From Oscillospiraceae bacterium (GTDB lineage: Bacteria > Bacillota > Clostridia > Oscillospirales > Acutalibacteraceae): a DNA stretch of 7,543 nucleotides. The translations under genes and the position numbers were made by a program. The stretch covers positions 1 through 7,543 of the forward strand of contig JAQXLO010000174.1 in assembly GCA_029012165.1 (NCBI GenBank). The letters are read 5' to 3'. Each line of letters begins with the position of its first letter. Positions within the stretch are counted from its first letter, which is position 1. This document shows positions 1-6,927 of the stretch, one piece after another. The notes under the pieces are model-generated. The model did no database searches. It saw only the letters and a list, made by a program, of their open reading frames with translations, and had not been told where the DNA came from.

Positions 1-1
1 C

Positions 2-286
2 GTTTCCTGTGCCGCCGACGCCGTCCCCGACCGCCGGTTTATGGCCGAGGTCTACAAAACCCTGCGTGCCATGGGCGGATATTGCCGCAGCACGGACTGC
101 CTGTGCCTGCAAATGGGCAAAGCGGACGACACCGTTTGCGCCATTCTTTTGGCGGTGGACGCCCTGTGTGAGCTGCGCCTGGCGTCCCGTGGGGCAGACG
201 GCAGCATCACCCTCGCCGCCGCCCCCGGCAAAGTCAATCTTGACGATTCGGTCATTCTGCGCAATGCCCGACGCTGTATTTCATAA
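2..286 (+). CDS. recJ: C-terminal fragment of probable single-stranded-DNA exonuclease RecJ
   Basis: Only the last 94 residues are visible; the gene starts before the window and stops at TAA 284-286. RecJ is a 5'-3' single-strand DNA exonuclease of recombination and mismatch/base-excision repair, a DHH-family phosphoesterase in the cytoplasm. The catalytic DHH and DHHA1 domains lie outside the window. What can be seen is the C-terminal region typical of Firmicutes RecJ: a PDRRFMAEVYKTLR stretch (residues 9-22 of the fragment), matching the usual PDR-x-x-F-x-x-VY-x-x-L pattern, then a small helical segment (AILLAVDALCELRL) ending in KVNLDDSVILRNAR, like the family's K-x-DLxxS tail. Context agrees: recJ lies just upstream of rel in many Firmicutes. 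The fragment carries several cysteines (GYCRSTDCLCL) that I cannot assign a role. The call rests on family pattern and gene order, since no catalytic motif is visible. Confidence 0.7.
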   Translation, partial: VSCAADAVPDRRFMAEVYKTLRAMGGYCRSTDCLCLQMGKADDTVCAILLAVDALCELRLASRGADGSITLAAAPGKVNLDDSVILRNARRCIS

Positions 287-303
287 CCATCGGAGGTACA
301 TCC

Positions 304-2487
304 ATGTCTCAAACGCAAAACTCGGACGGCTATGCTGCCCTTCGTATCCAACTGGCGGAGCATTTCCCCGCAGACGCCCTTGCGCAGATCGACAAGGCCT
401 ATGCAATGGCTGCCGATGCGCACAAGGGACAAATGCGCCTGTCGGGCGAGCCGTACGTGACCCATCCCGTCTGCGTGGCGGAAATTCTTTTGGGCATCGG
501 CATGGACGCCCCCTCCATCATCGCCGCTTTGCTGCACGACACCGTAGAGGACACCCGTGTCACACTGGAGGACGTCAAAAACGAATTCGGCGAAGAAGTT
601 ATGAATCTGGTGGACGGCGTGACTAAGCTGGGCAAAATTCCTCTCGTCTCCCGTGAGGAACAGCAGGCGGAAAACCTGCGCAAAATGCTCATCGCCATGG
701 CGCAGGATATCCGTGTGATCATCATCAAGCTGGCTGACCGCCTGCACAATATGCGCACGCTGATCTATAAAAAGCCCCAGCGCCGCAGAGATATTGCGCT
801 GGAAACACTGGAAATTTACGCCCCCATTGCCCACCGTCTCGGTATTCGCCACATCAAGGAGGAGCTGGAGGATCTGTCCATCAGCTTCCTCGACCCGGTG
901 GCGTACCAAGAGATCGAAAACAAGCTCTCCGAGCAAAGCCCCCGCCGCAACGAATTCCTGCACGACATCAAGTCCCATATTGCCGAACGGGTCCAGCAGG
1001 AAACGCCCAATGCCCATGTGGACGGGCGCATCAAATCCGTCCACGGCATTTACCGCAAGATGTATATGCGGGGCAAAAATTTTGACGAAATTTACGACAT
1101 CTACGCCGTGCGCATCATCGTGGACACCGTGGTGGAGTGCTACAACTGTCTCGGTCTGATCCACGATATGTACCGCCCTCTTCCCGGACGGTTCAAGGAC
1201 TATATCTCCACGCCCAAGCCCAATATGTACCAGTCCCTGCATACCACCGTCATCGGCTCCGAGGGCATCCCCTTTGAGGTGCAGATCCGTACCTGGTCCA
1301 TGCACCAGATGGCGGAATACGGTATCGCCGCCCACTGGAAATACAAGCTCGGCATGAGTGACGCCAAGATGGAGGATCATCTGTCGTGGGTTCGTCAGCT
1401 GCTGGATTCGCAGAAGGATGCGGACAACCCGGAGGATCTGGTGCTGACCATCAAGACGGATCTGGTGCCCGAGGAGGTGTACGTCTTTACCCCCAAGGGC
1501 GACGTGATCAACCTGCCCATGGGTGCCACCGTCATCGACTTCGCCTATGCCATCCACTCCGCCGTCGGCAACCGAATGCAGGGCGCCAAGGTGGACGGCC
1601 GCATCGTGCCCATCGACTACAAGGTGCGCAACGGCGAGATCGTCGATATCATCACCTCCTCCAACCCCAACAAGGGTCCCAGCCGTGACTGGCTGAAGAT
1701 CGTGCGCACCAGCGGCGCACGCAACAAGATACGTGTGTGGTTCAAAAAAGAACGGCGTGAGGAAAACATCACCGAGGGTCGTGCCGAGGTGGAGCGTGAG
1801 TTTCGCCGCAGCTTTATCCGCCTGAATGAGGAGGATATGGAACGCTTCCTGCAAACCTTAGCGGAGCGTCAGCATCTGGACAGCGTGGACGATTTCTACG
1901 CCGCCATCGGCTACGGCGGCTTGTCCCTGTCCCGCATGATGCCCCACATCCGAGATGAATACAACAAGCTCATCCGTGCCGCTACCCCGGAGGAAACGCC
2001 CGTTCTGACCCCGCCCAAACGCTCCAAGAGCAACGAGGGCGTTGTGGTGGAGGGCATCGACAACTGCCTGATCAAGTTCTCCCGCTGCTGCAATCCCCTG
2101 CCGGGCGACCAGATCATCGGCTTCATCACCCGGGGGCACGGCGTTTCCATCCACAAGCGGGACTGCACCAACGTCCCCAAGGATATCGCCACCTGCGAGG
2201 AGCCGGATCGCTGGCTCAACGCCTACTGGGACAAGGTCGTGCACGACAACTTTAAATCTACGCTGCTCGTGACCTGCATCAACCGTGTGGGCATGATCGC
2301 AGACGTCTCCGTGCAGTTCGCCAATATGCACGTCATGATCCACGACATCAACACCCGCACCACCAAGGACGGACGCACCGCCATCGCTGTGACCATCACG
2401 GTCAACAGCATCGAGCACCTCAAGAGCGTCATTGCCAAGATTGAAAAGGTCAACGGCGTACTGAATGTGGAAAGAACGGGTATGTAA
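304..2487 (+). CDS. rel: Bifunctional (p)ppGpp synthetase/hydrolase (RelA/SpoT family, long Rel)
   Basis: Makes (p)ppGpp from ATP and GDP/GTP and also hydrolyses it, setting the stringent response in the cytoplasm at the ribosome. The protein is 727 residues, a normal length for long Rel enzymes. The N-terminal HD hydrolase domain has its metal ligands in place (H54, H78-D79, D145) with E82-D83 in the HDTVED motif. The synthetase domain (about 200-345) keeps R242, D265, the RFKD motif at 296-299 and E325 in FEVQIRT. RFKD is the basic variant found in bifunctional enzymes rather than the acidic EXDD of hydrolase-dead RelA, so both activities are expected. TGS domain is about 388-450; the zinc-finger/RIS region carries C595-C596, H617 and C621; an ACT domain fills about 650-727. 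Start ATG 304 follows GGAGG at 292-296 with a 7-nt spacer, 17 nt after the upstream stop. All key residues are intact and no frameshift is seen. Confidence 0.97.
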   Translation: MSQTQNSDGYAALRIQLAEHFPADALAQIDKAYAMAADAHKGQMRLSGEPYVTHPVCVAEILLGIGMDAPSIIAALLHDTVEDTRVTLEDVKNEFGEEVMNLVDGVTKLGKIPLVSREEQQAENLRKMLIAMAQDIRVIIIKLADRLHNMRTLIYKKPQRRRDIALETLEIYAPIAHRLGIRHIKEELEDLSISFLDPVAYQEIENKLSEQSPRRNEFLHDIKSHIAERVQQETPNAHVDGRIKSVHGIYRKMYMRGKNFDEIYDIYAVRIIVDTVVECYNCLGLIHDMYRPLPGRFKDYISTPKPNMYQSLHTTVIGSEGIPFEVQIRTWSMHQMAEYGIAAHWKYKLGMSDAKMEDHLSWVRQLLDSQKDADNPEDLVLTIKTDLVPEEVYVFTPKGDVINLPMGATVIDFAYAIHSAVGNRMQGAKVDGRIVPIDYKVRNGEIVDIITSSNPNKGPSRDWLKIVRTSGARNKIRVWFKKERREENITEGRAEVEREFRRSFIRLNEEDMERFLQTLAERQHLDSVDDFYAAIGYGGLSLSRMMPHIRDEYNKLIRAATPEETPVLTPPKRSKSNEGVVVEGIDNCLIKFSRCCNPLPGDQIIGFITRGHGVSIHKRDCTNVPKDIATCEEPDRWLNAYWDKVVHDNFKSTLLVTCINRVGMIADVSVQFANMHVMIHDINTRTTKDGRTAIAVTITVNSIEHLKSVIAKIEKVNGVLNVERTGM

Positions 2488-2491
2488 TACG

Positions 2492-2499
2492 AAAGGAAG
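2492..2499 (+). promoter_or_regulatory. Ribosome binding site deciding the TTG start of dtd
   Basis: AAAGGAAG contains the AAGGA core at 2493-2497, 8 nt before TTG 2506. There is no ATG or GTG near the start of the conserved MRALLQRV N-terminus, so this site fixes the non-ATG start. It lies in the 18-nt gap after the rel stop. Confidence 0.75.
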
Positions 2500-2505
2500 A
2501 TCGCT

Positions 2506-2970
2506 TTGAGAGCATTGCTGCAACGGGTACGCTCCTCCGCTGTCCGCATAGACGGTGAAACCGTCGGCGCAATCGGACAGGGACTGAATATCCTGCTGTG
2601 CGTCATGGACGGCGACACCGAGGCCGAGGCGGAGCTGCTGGCCGGAAAGTGCGCCAAAATGCGCATCTTTGAGGATGAAAACGGCAAGATGAACCGCTGT
2701 ATCACCGATATCGACGGCGAAGCGCTGGTCATCTCCCAGTTCACTTTGGCGGCGGACTGCCGCAAGGGCAACCGTCCCTCCTTTATCGCCTCCGCCAAGC
2801 CGGACACCGCCCAGGCGCTGTACGAATATTTCTCCCGGTGTCTGCGGCAAAACGGTGTGCGCAAGGTGGAGAACGGCGTGTTTGCCGCCGATATGCAGGT
2901 CGAGATCCACACTGACGGTCCCGTCACCATTTGGCTCGATTCCGATATCTACAAACAAAGCCGGAGATAA
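2506..2970 (+). CDS. dtd: D-aminoacyl-tRNA deacylase (DTD1 type)
   Basis: Hydrolyses the ester bond of D-aminoacyl-tRNAs (and of Gly mischarged on tRNA-Ala), keeping D-amino acids out of translation; a cytoplasmic homodimer. The 154 residues match the usual length of about 145-150 plus a short tail. The N-terminus MRALLQRV is the family start; the active-site motif SQFT is at 77-80, with T80 the conserved Thr, followed by LAAD. The cross-subunit Gly-cisPro element is G138-P139 in DGPVTIWLDS. Translation begins at TTG 2506 behind a good AAGGA site. Two positions differ from the commonest pattern: C32 where the LLGV turn usually has Gly, and T136 where the residue before DGP is usually Asn. Neither removes a known catalytic element, so the enzyme is probably active. 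It is 18 nt after rel and 3 nt before the next gene, the classic rel-dtd pair of Firmicutes. Confidence 0.95.
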   Translation: MRALLQRVRSSAVRIDGETVGAIGQGLNILLCVMDGDTEAEAELLAGKCAKMRIFEDENGKMNRCITDIDGEALVISQFTLAADCRKGNRPSFIASAKPDTAQALYEYFSRCLRQNGVRKVENGVFAADMQVEIHTDGPVTIWLDSDIYKQSRR

Positions 2971-2973
2971 ACT

Positions 2974-3600
2974 ATGGAAGTCTATACATTTGCCACAGGC
3001 ACCTTTGCCGCCAACTGTTACGTTGTCACCGGCGGAAAAAATGCGGCGGTCATTGATCCGGGGGACTGTTCCCCTGCCCTGCTTTCCTTTATTCGGGACA
3101 ACGATCTGCACGTGGTGCAGATCCTGCTGACCCATGGACACGCCGACCACATCACCGGCGCCCCGCAGCTGCGGGAATGCACGGGTGCGCCGATTTCGAT
3201 TCACGCCCTTGATGCGCCCTGCACCGACGGTCCCCTGAGCCTCGCCGAGGAATGCGGCTATCCGCCGGTACATTTTCAGGCGGACAGACTCTTGCAGGAG
3301 GGGGACACGATCTCCGTCGGCAAAGAGACACTGACCGTTCTGCACACGCCCGGTCACACACCCGGCGGTGTATGCTTTCTGCACGAAAACGACCGCCTGC
3401 TGTTTTCCGGCGATACCCTGTTCTGTCTCACGGCTGGACGCACCGATCTGCCCGGCGGCGATTCGGCGGCGCTGATGCAGTCTCTGGACCGGCTGCGCAA
3501 GTTGGAGGGCGACTACAAAGTCTATCCCGGTCACGAACGTGCCACCTCTCTCGATGCGGAACGCAAAAGAAATTTCTATATGAGAAGATTGGGAAAATAA
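2974..3600 (+). CDS. MBL-fold metallo-hydrolase (glyoxalase II-like), substrate unknown
   Basis: A 208-residue cytoplasmic metallo-beta-lactamase-fold hydrolase. The metal-binding set is complete: THGHADH with H54, H56, D58 and H59, then H128 in HTPGHTPGG, D147 in FSGDTLF and H187 in YPGHE. This pattern is that of the glyoxalase II/YcbL branch, with two metal ions (Zn or Fe) expected in the active site. The protein is shorter than classical glutathione-using glyoxalase II (about 250 residues) because the C-terminal substrate-binding domain is missing, so hydroxyacylglutathione is an unlikely substrate, and clostridia generally lack glutathione. Start ATG 2974 follows GGAG at 2963-2966 inside the last codons of dtd, 3 nt after its stop, suggesting coupled translation. 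A member of this family commonly sits between dtd and hemZ in clostridia, but its reaction is not known to me. Fold assignment is secure; function is open. Confidence 0.93.
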   Translation: MEVYTFATGTFAANCYVVTGGKNAAVIDPGDCSPALLSFIRDNDLHVVQILLTHGHADHITGAPQLRECTGAPISIHALDAPCTDGPLSLAEECGYPPVHFQADRLLQEGDTISVGKETLTVLHTPGHTPGGVCFLHENDRLLFSGDTLFCLTAGRTDLPGGDSAALMQSLDRLRKLEGDYKVYPGHERATSLDAERKRNFYMRRLGK

Positions 3601-5067
3601 ATGATCCTTTTAAATCTCTGCGGACACGATTTTCACTACGAAACGGAAAATCTCTGCCGTGTCTTTTACCCCGATGAAACGATACGCATCGTGTACGATG
3701 CTCCGGAAACGGGCTGTATCACCGCCCGCATGACGGAAACGCCGGAGGGCTTCGACTTTGCTGTGCGGACGGACAGGGACTGTGAAACCGGGTTTTTGCC
3801 GAAAAACACCCCCGACCTGCGGGATGCGCAGGAGCTTACCGTTGCCACACTGCTGTACCGCCTGCTGTCCCGGCAGTTCGGCTACACGCCGCCGTGGGGC
3901 ATCCTCACGGGTGTGCGCCCGTCGAAGCTGATGAACACCCTGCTGCAGGACATGAACGAAGCCGAAGCAAAGCGGTATTTTCGGGAAAAGCTGCTGGTGC
4001 AGGACGGCAAAACGAATCTCACCGCCGCCGTTGCCCGGCAGGAAAGCCGCATTATCGAGACCTCCCGCCCCGATTCCTTCAGCCTGTATCTATCCATTCC
4101 CTTTTGCCCGTCCCGGTGCAGTTACTGCTCCTTCGTGTCCCACTCCATCACCGGCGCCGGCGCCAAAAAGCTCATTGACCCCTATGTGAAGCTGCTGGTC
4201 GAGGAGATTCGCCAGTGCGGCGACATCGCCAAGGAACTGGGCTTGCATTTGGAAACCGTCTACATCGGCGGCGGCACACCGAGCATTCTCACCCCCGAAC
4301 AGCTGGACGCCGTCTGCGGCGCCCTGTGCGAAAACTTTCCCATGGCTTCGGCAAGGGAGTTTACCGTGGAGGCCGGCAGACCGGACACCATCACCAAAGA
4401 AAAGCTTCTTTCCCTGAAGAAAGCCGGCGTGTCGAGAATCAGCATCAATCCCCAAACGCTCAATGACGCTGTTTTGCAGCGCATCGGCCGCAGACACACC
4501 GCCGCCGAAGTTCTCGAAAGCTTCCGCCTTGCCCGCTCTCTCGGCTTTGACAACATCAACATGGACTTGATCGCAGGCTTGGACGGCGACAGTGCCGAGA
4601 GCTTCCGCCAAACCCTGTGCGGCATAATCGACCTGTCCCCGGAAAACATAACCGTGCACACCCTTGCGCTCAAGCGTGCCTCCCGTCTCGTCACCGAGGA
4701 AAACGGCAGTGCATCGGGCGGCGCCGTCGCCGTTGCGCAGATGTTGGATGAAGTGCAAAGGCAATGCACCGAGAGCGGCTACATCCCCTACTATATGTAC
4801 CGCCAAAGCCGCTGTGTCGGCAACTTTGAAAATGTCGGCTGGTGCCGGGAGGGCTTCGAGGGGCTGTACAACATCTTCATGATGGAGGAAACCCACACCG
4901 TGCTCGCCTGCGGCGCAGGCGCCGTCACCAAGCTGCGTGATCCCCACAGCAATCATCTCGAACGGATTTTCAACTTTAAATACCCCTACGAATACATCAG
5001 CCGCTTCGACGAGCTGACCGCACGCAAAGCACGCATAAAATCCTTTTACAACGAATATGGTTTTTAA
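3601..5067 (+). CDS. hemZ: HemZ-type oxygen-independent coproporphyrinogen III dehydrogenase-like radical SAM protein
   Basis: Radical SAM enzyme of the HemN/HemW/HemZ superfamily. HemN oxidatively decarboxylates coproporphyrinogen III to protoporphyrinogen IX without oxygen; HemZ is annotated by analogy. The 488 residues comprise an N-terminal region (about 1-155) specific to HemZ, then the radical SAM barrel. The 4Fe-4S cluster motif is C169-xxx-C173-xx-C176 in IPFCPSRCSYCSF; the SAM-contacting YIGGGTPS is at 221-228; SRISINPQTLND (278-289) and NINMDLIAGLDGD (318-330) are the later barrel strands of the superfamily. YYMYRQ at 397-402 followed by NFENVG, and ACGAGAVTKL (436-445), mark the HemZ subgroup rather than HemN or HemW. 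The ATG directly abuts the stop of the MBL gene (TAAATG) with only a weak purine-rich stretch upstream, so translation is probably coupled. Whether it makes haem here or does another tetrapyrrole/haem-handling job cannot be told from sequence. Confidence 0.93.
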   Translation: MILLNLCGHDFHYETENLCRVFYPDETIRIVYDAPETGCITARMTETPEGFDFAVRTDRDCETGFLPKNTPDLRDAQELTVATLLYRLLSRQFGYTPPWGILTGVRPSKLMNTLLQDMNEAEAKRYFREKLLVQDGKTNLTAAVARQESRIIETSRPDSFSLYLSIPFCPSRCSYCSFVSHSITGAGAKKLIDPYVKLLVEEIRQCGDIAKELGLHLETVYIGGGTPSILTPEQLDAVCGALCENFPMASAREFTVEAGRPDTITKEKLLSLKKAGVSRISINPQTLNDAVLQRIGRRHTAAEVLESFRLARSLGFDNINMDLIAGLDGDSAESFRQTLCGIIDLSPENITVHTLALKRASRLVTEENGSASGGAVAVAQMLDEVQRQCTESGYIPYYMYRQSRCVGNFENVGWCREGFEGLYNIFMMEETHTVLACGAGAVTKLRDPHSNHLERIFNFKYPYEYISRFDELTARKARIKSFYNEYGF

Positions 5068-5107
5068 GGCACAAGATATTGCCTTTCGGAACCTGCATTA
5101 CCAATAC

Positions 5108-5111
5108 AGGA
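5108..5111 (+). promoter_or_regulatory. Probable ribosome binding site for the flippase gene
   Basis: AGGA lies 9 nt before TTG 5121. It supports that codon as the start over TTG 5079, which has AAGG at 5066-5069 overlapping the hemZ stop, and over ATG 5148. The match is short, so the choice also rests on the N-terminal protein sequence, which from 5121 reads MAQEKKNQTMLNGA, like the family. Confidence 0.5.
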
Positions 5112-5120
5112 TGTGATGAT

Positions 5121-6887
5121 TTGGCTCAAGAAAAGAAAAATCAAACCATGCTCAACGGTGCGCTGATCCTCGCCGTGTCCACCATCATCGTAAAGCTCAT
5201 CGGCGCTCTGTACAAAATCCCGCTGACGGGTCTCATCGGCGGCGTCGGCAGAGGCTACTTCAATGCGGCATACAATATATACACGCCCATTTACGCCATC
5301 TCCATGGCAGGTCTGCCGGTGGCCGTGTCCCGTCTGGTTTCGGAGAGCGTCTCCCTGAACCGCTACGGGGAGGTGCGGCAGATCTACAAGGTCTCCAACA
5401 AGATCTTCCTCATCACCGGCGCCGTGGGCACTGCGCTGATGTTCCTGATCGCCTACCCCTATGTGCGCTACGCCTCCAGCGTCAACGCCCTGCCGTCGAT
5501 CCTCGCCGTGGCGCCGTCCATCTTCTTCTGCTGCGCCATGTCGTCCTATCGAGGCTACTACGAGGGTCTGCGCAACATGACGCCCACCGCCGTTTCCCAG
5601 ATCATCGAAGCCCTCAGCAAACTGCTGCTGGGCATCGGACTTGCTTCTGCGGTGATGAAGTTCGGCATCTCCCAGTATGAAAAGACCGGCTCCGTGTTTG
5701 GACACGCCGCAGAAACCGCCGCCGACGCCTACAGCTACATCTACCCCTACACCGCTGCCGCCGCCATCATGGGTGTGACCATCGGCACCGTAGCGGGACT
5801 TGTCTATCTCATGATCCTGCACCGTGTCAAGGGCGACGGCATCACCCGCACCGATCTGATCAATTCCCCCTCCGACTCCACCGACCGGGACATCGCCAAA
5901 CGCATCATCACCTTCGCCATCCCCATGGTCATCGGCTCTCTGATCACCAACATCACCAATCTCATAGACACCGTCACCATCCAGGCACGGCTGGAGGATG
6001 CTTTCCTTGCGGCGCCGCAGGTGATCAAGTCCATGTACGCAAACTCGCTGAATCTTTCCGGCACGCTGGATCAGGATATTCCCACCTACCTGTACGGCAA
6101 CTACGGCGCAGCGCTGGATTTCCGCAACCTGATCCCCACCATCACCATGTCTCTGGGCATCAGCGCTCTGCCCGTCCTGTCCGCCGCATGGGCGCTCAAG
6201 GATAAACAGCAGATCCGCACCAACGTGGAATCCGTTATTCGTGTCACCATGCTGGTCGCTTTGCCTGCGGGCTTTGGCATGGCGGTGCTGGCGACGCCCA
6301 TTCTCACCATTCTCTACGGCAGCAAACAGCCGGACATCATCCCCATCGCCGCCCCCATCATGGCGGTTTACGGCTACGCCACCGCACTGATGGCTGTCTC
6401 CACCCCTGTCACCAATATGCTCCAGGGCATCGGACGCACGGATATCCCCGTCAAGGCCGCTGTGGCCGGCGCCGTGGTCAAGATCATCTGCAACTACACC
6501 CTTGTCGGCAATCCCCGCTTCAACATCCAGGGTGCCCCCGTGGGCTCCATTCTGTGCTACGTGGTCATCGTTTCGGTAAATCTGTACTATCTGCTGCGCA
6601 TCAGCGGCGTACGCATCAGCGCCGTCTCCGTGCTGATAAAGCCCCTTGTCTGTGCTGCGCTTTGCGCCGCCTCTGCCAAGGGAACCTATGTGCTGGCGGA
6701 TATGCTGCTTGCCGACAGACTGCCCCACTTTAACCTGATTGCCACCGTCGGTTCCATCGGCGTGGCGGCGATCGTCTACCTCGCATCCCTCCTTTTGCTC
6801 AAGGGACTGTCCAAAGATGATATTTCTATGCTTCCAAAGGGAGAAAAAATTGCAAAAGTACTTGCACATTACAAGCTTTTGAGTTAA
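5121..6887 (+). CDS. SpoVB/YabM-like polysaccharide flippase (MVF/MATE superfamily, MOP exporter)
   Basis: Integral membrane protein expected to move lipid-linked or polysaccharide precursors across the cytoplasmic membrane; relatives are MurJ (lipid II), SpoVB (spore cortex) and YabM. From TTG 5121 it has 588 residues and about 14 hydrophobic segments, near 11-31, 48-70, 95-116, 125-146, 156-178, 208-234, 262-283, 333-356, 372-398, 405-430, 444-462, 470-492, 500-519 and 535-560, as expected for the superfamily. Family-like stretches are VKLIGALYKIPL near the N-terminus, GLPVAVSRLVSE (64-75), SSYRGYYEG (141-149) and NMLQGIGRTDIPVKAA (432-447). Between segments 7 and 8 lies a long loop (about 284-332) that looks larger than in SpoVB. 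The reading frame is open from TTG 5079, but the extra 14 residues do not look like family sequence. Its place directly before mazG mirrors yabM-yabN in Bacillus. I assign no gene symbol because the subgroup and substrate cannot be settled by eye. Confidence 0.9.
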   Translation: MAQEKKNQTMLNGALILAVSTIIVKLIGALYKIPLTGLIGGVGRGYFNAAYNIYTPIYAISMAGLPVAVSRLVSESVSLNRYGEVRQIYKVSNKIFLITGAVGTALMFLIAYPYVRYASSVNALPSILAVAPSIFFCCAMSSYRGYYEGLRNMTPTAVSQIIEALSKLLLGIGLASAVMKFGISQYEKTGSVFGHAAETAADAYSYIYPYTAAAAIMGVTIGTVAGLVYLMILHRVKGDGITRTDLINSPSDSTDRDIAKRIITFAIPMVIGSLITNITNLIDTVTIQARLEDAFLAAPQVIKSMYANSLNLSGTLDQDIPTYLYGNYGAALDFRNLIPTITMSLGISALPVLSAAWALKDKQQIRTNVESVIRVTMLVALPAGFGMAVLATPILTILYGSKQPDIIPIAAPIMAVYGYATALMAVSTPVTNMLQGIGRTDIPVKAAVAGAVVKIICNYTLVGNPRFNIQGAPVGSILCYVVIVSVNLYYLLRISGVRISAVSVLIKPLVCAALCAASAKGTYVLADMLLADRLPHFNLIATVGSIGVAAIVYLASLLLLKGLSKDDISMLPKGEKIAKVLAHYKLLS

Positions 6888-6890
6888 AAT
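6862..6890 (+). promoter_or_regulatory. Candidate sigma-A-type promoter for mazG
   Basis: TTGCAC (6862-6867) and TAAAAT (6885-6890) are 17 nt apart, the ideal spacing. The -10 matches TATAAT at 5 of 6 positions; the -35 keeps only the TTG of TTGACA. It overlaps the end of the flippase gene in an AT-rich patch that stands out from GC-rich surroundings. A chance match in AT-rich DNA is quite possible. Confidence 0.22.
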
Positions 6891-6927
6891 ATAAAGTACT
6901 GTCCCCTCAAGAAAGGCAGGAAGTTCC

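Noticed and set aside
52..1854. 600-codon minus-strand open reading frame opposite rel
   Set aside because: It is codon-aligned with rel. In that register minus-strand stops arise only from sense codons TTA, CTA and TCA, which this GC-rich gene avoids; the first in rel is TTA at 1858-1860. The translation is low-complexity, rich in His, Asp, Gly and Val, and resembles no protein family.
1858..3534. 558-codon minus-strand open reading frame opposite the end of rel, dtd and the MBL gene
   Set aside because: All three sense genes happen to be in the same forward frame, so the same codon-bias effect runs on across them. The sense genes have full catalytic motifs; the antisense product has none.
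4153..4164. Perfect 12-nt palindrome GGCGCCGGCGCC
   Set aside because: It lies within hemZ and encodes Gly-Ala-Gly-Ala in GC-rich codons. No flanking operator-like or repeat structure, so it is probably a codon-use coincidence.
5084..5111. Possible hairpin CCTG...CAGG in the hemZ-flippase gap, considered as a terminator
   Set aside because: The stem is only 4 bp and no T-run follows, so it is not a credible intrinsic terminator.
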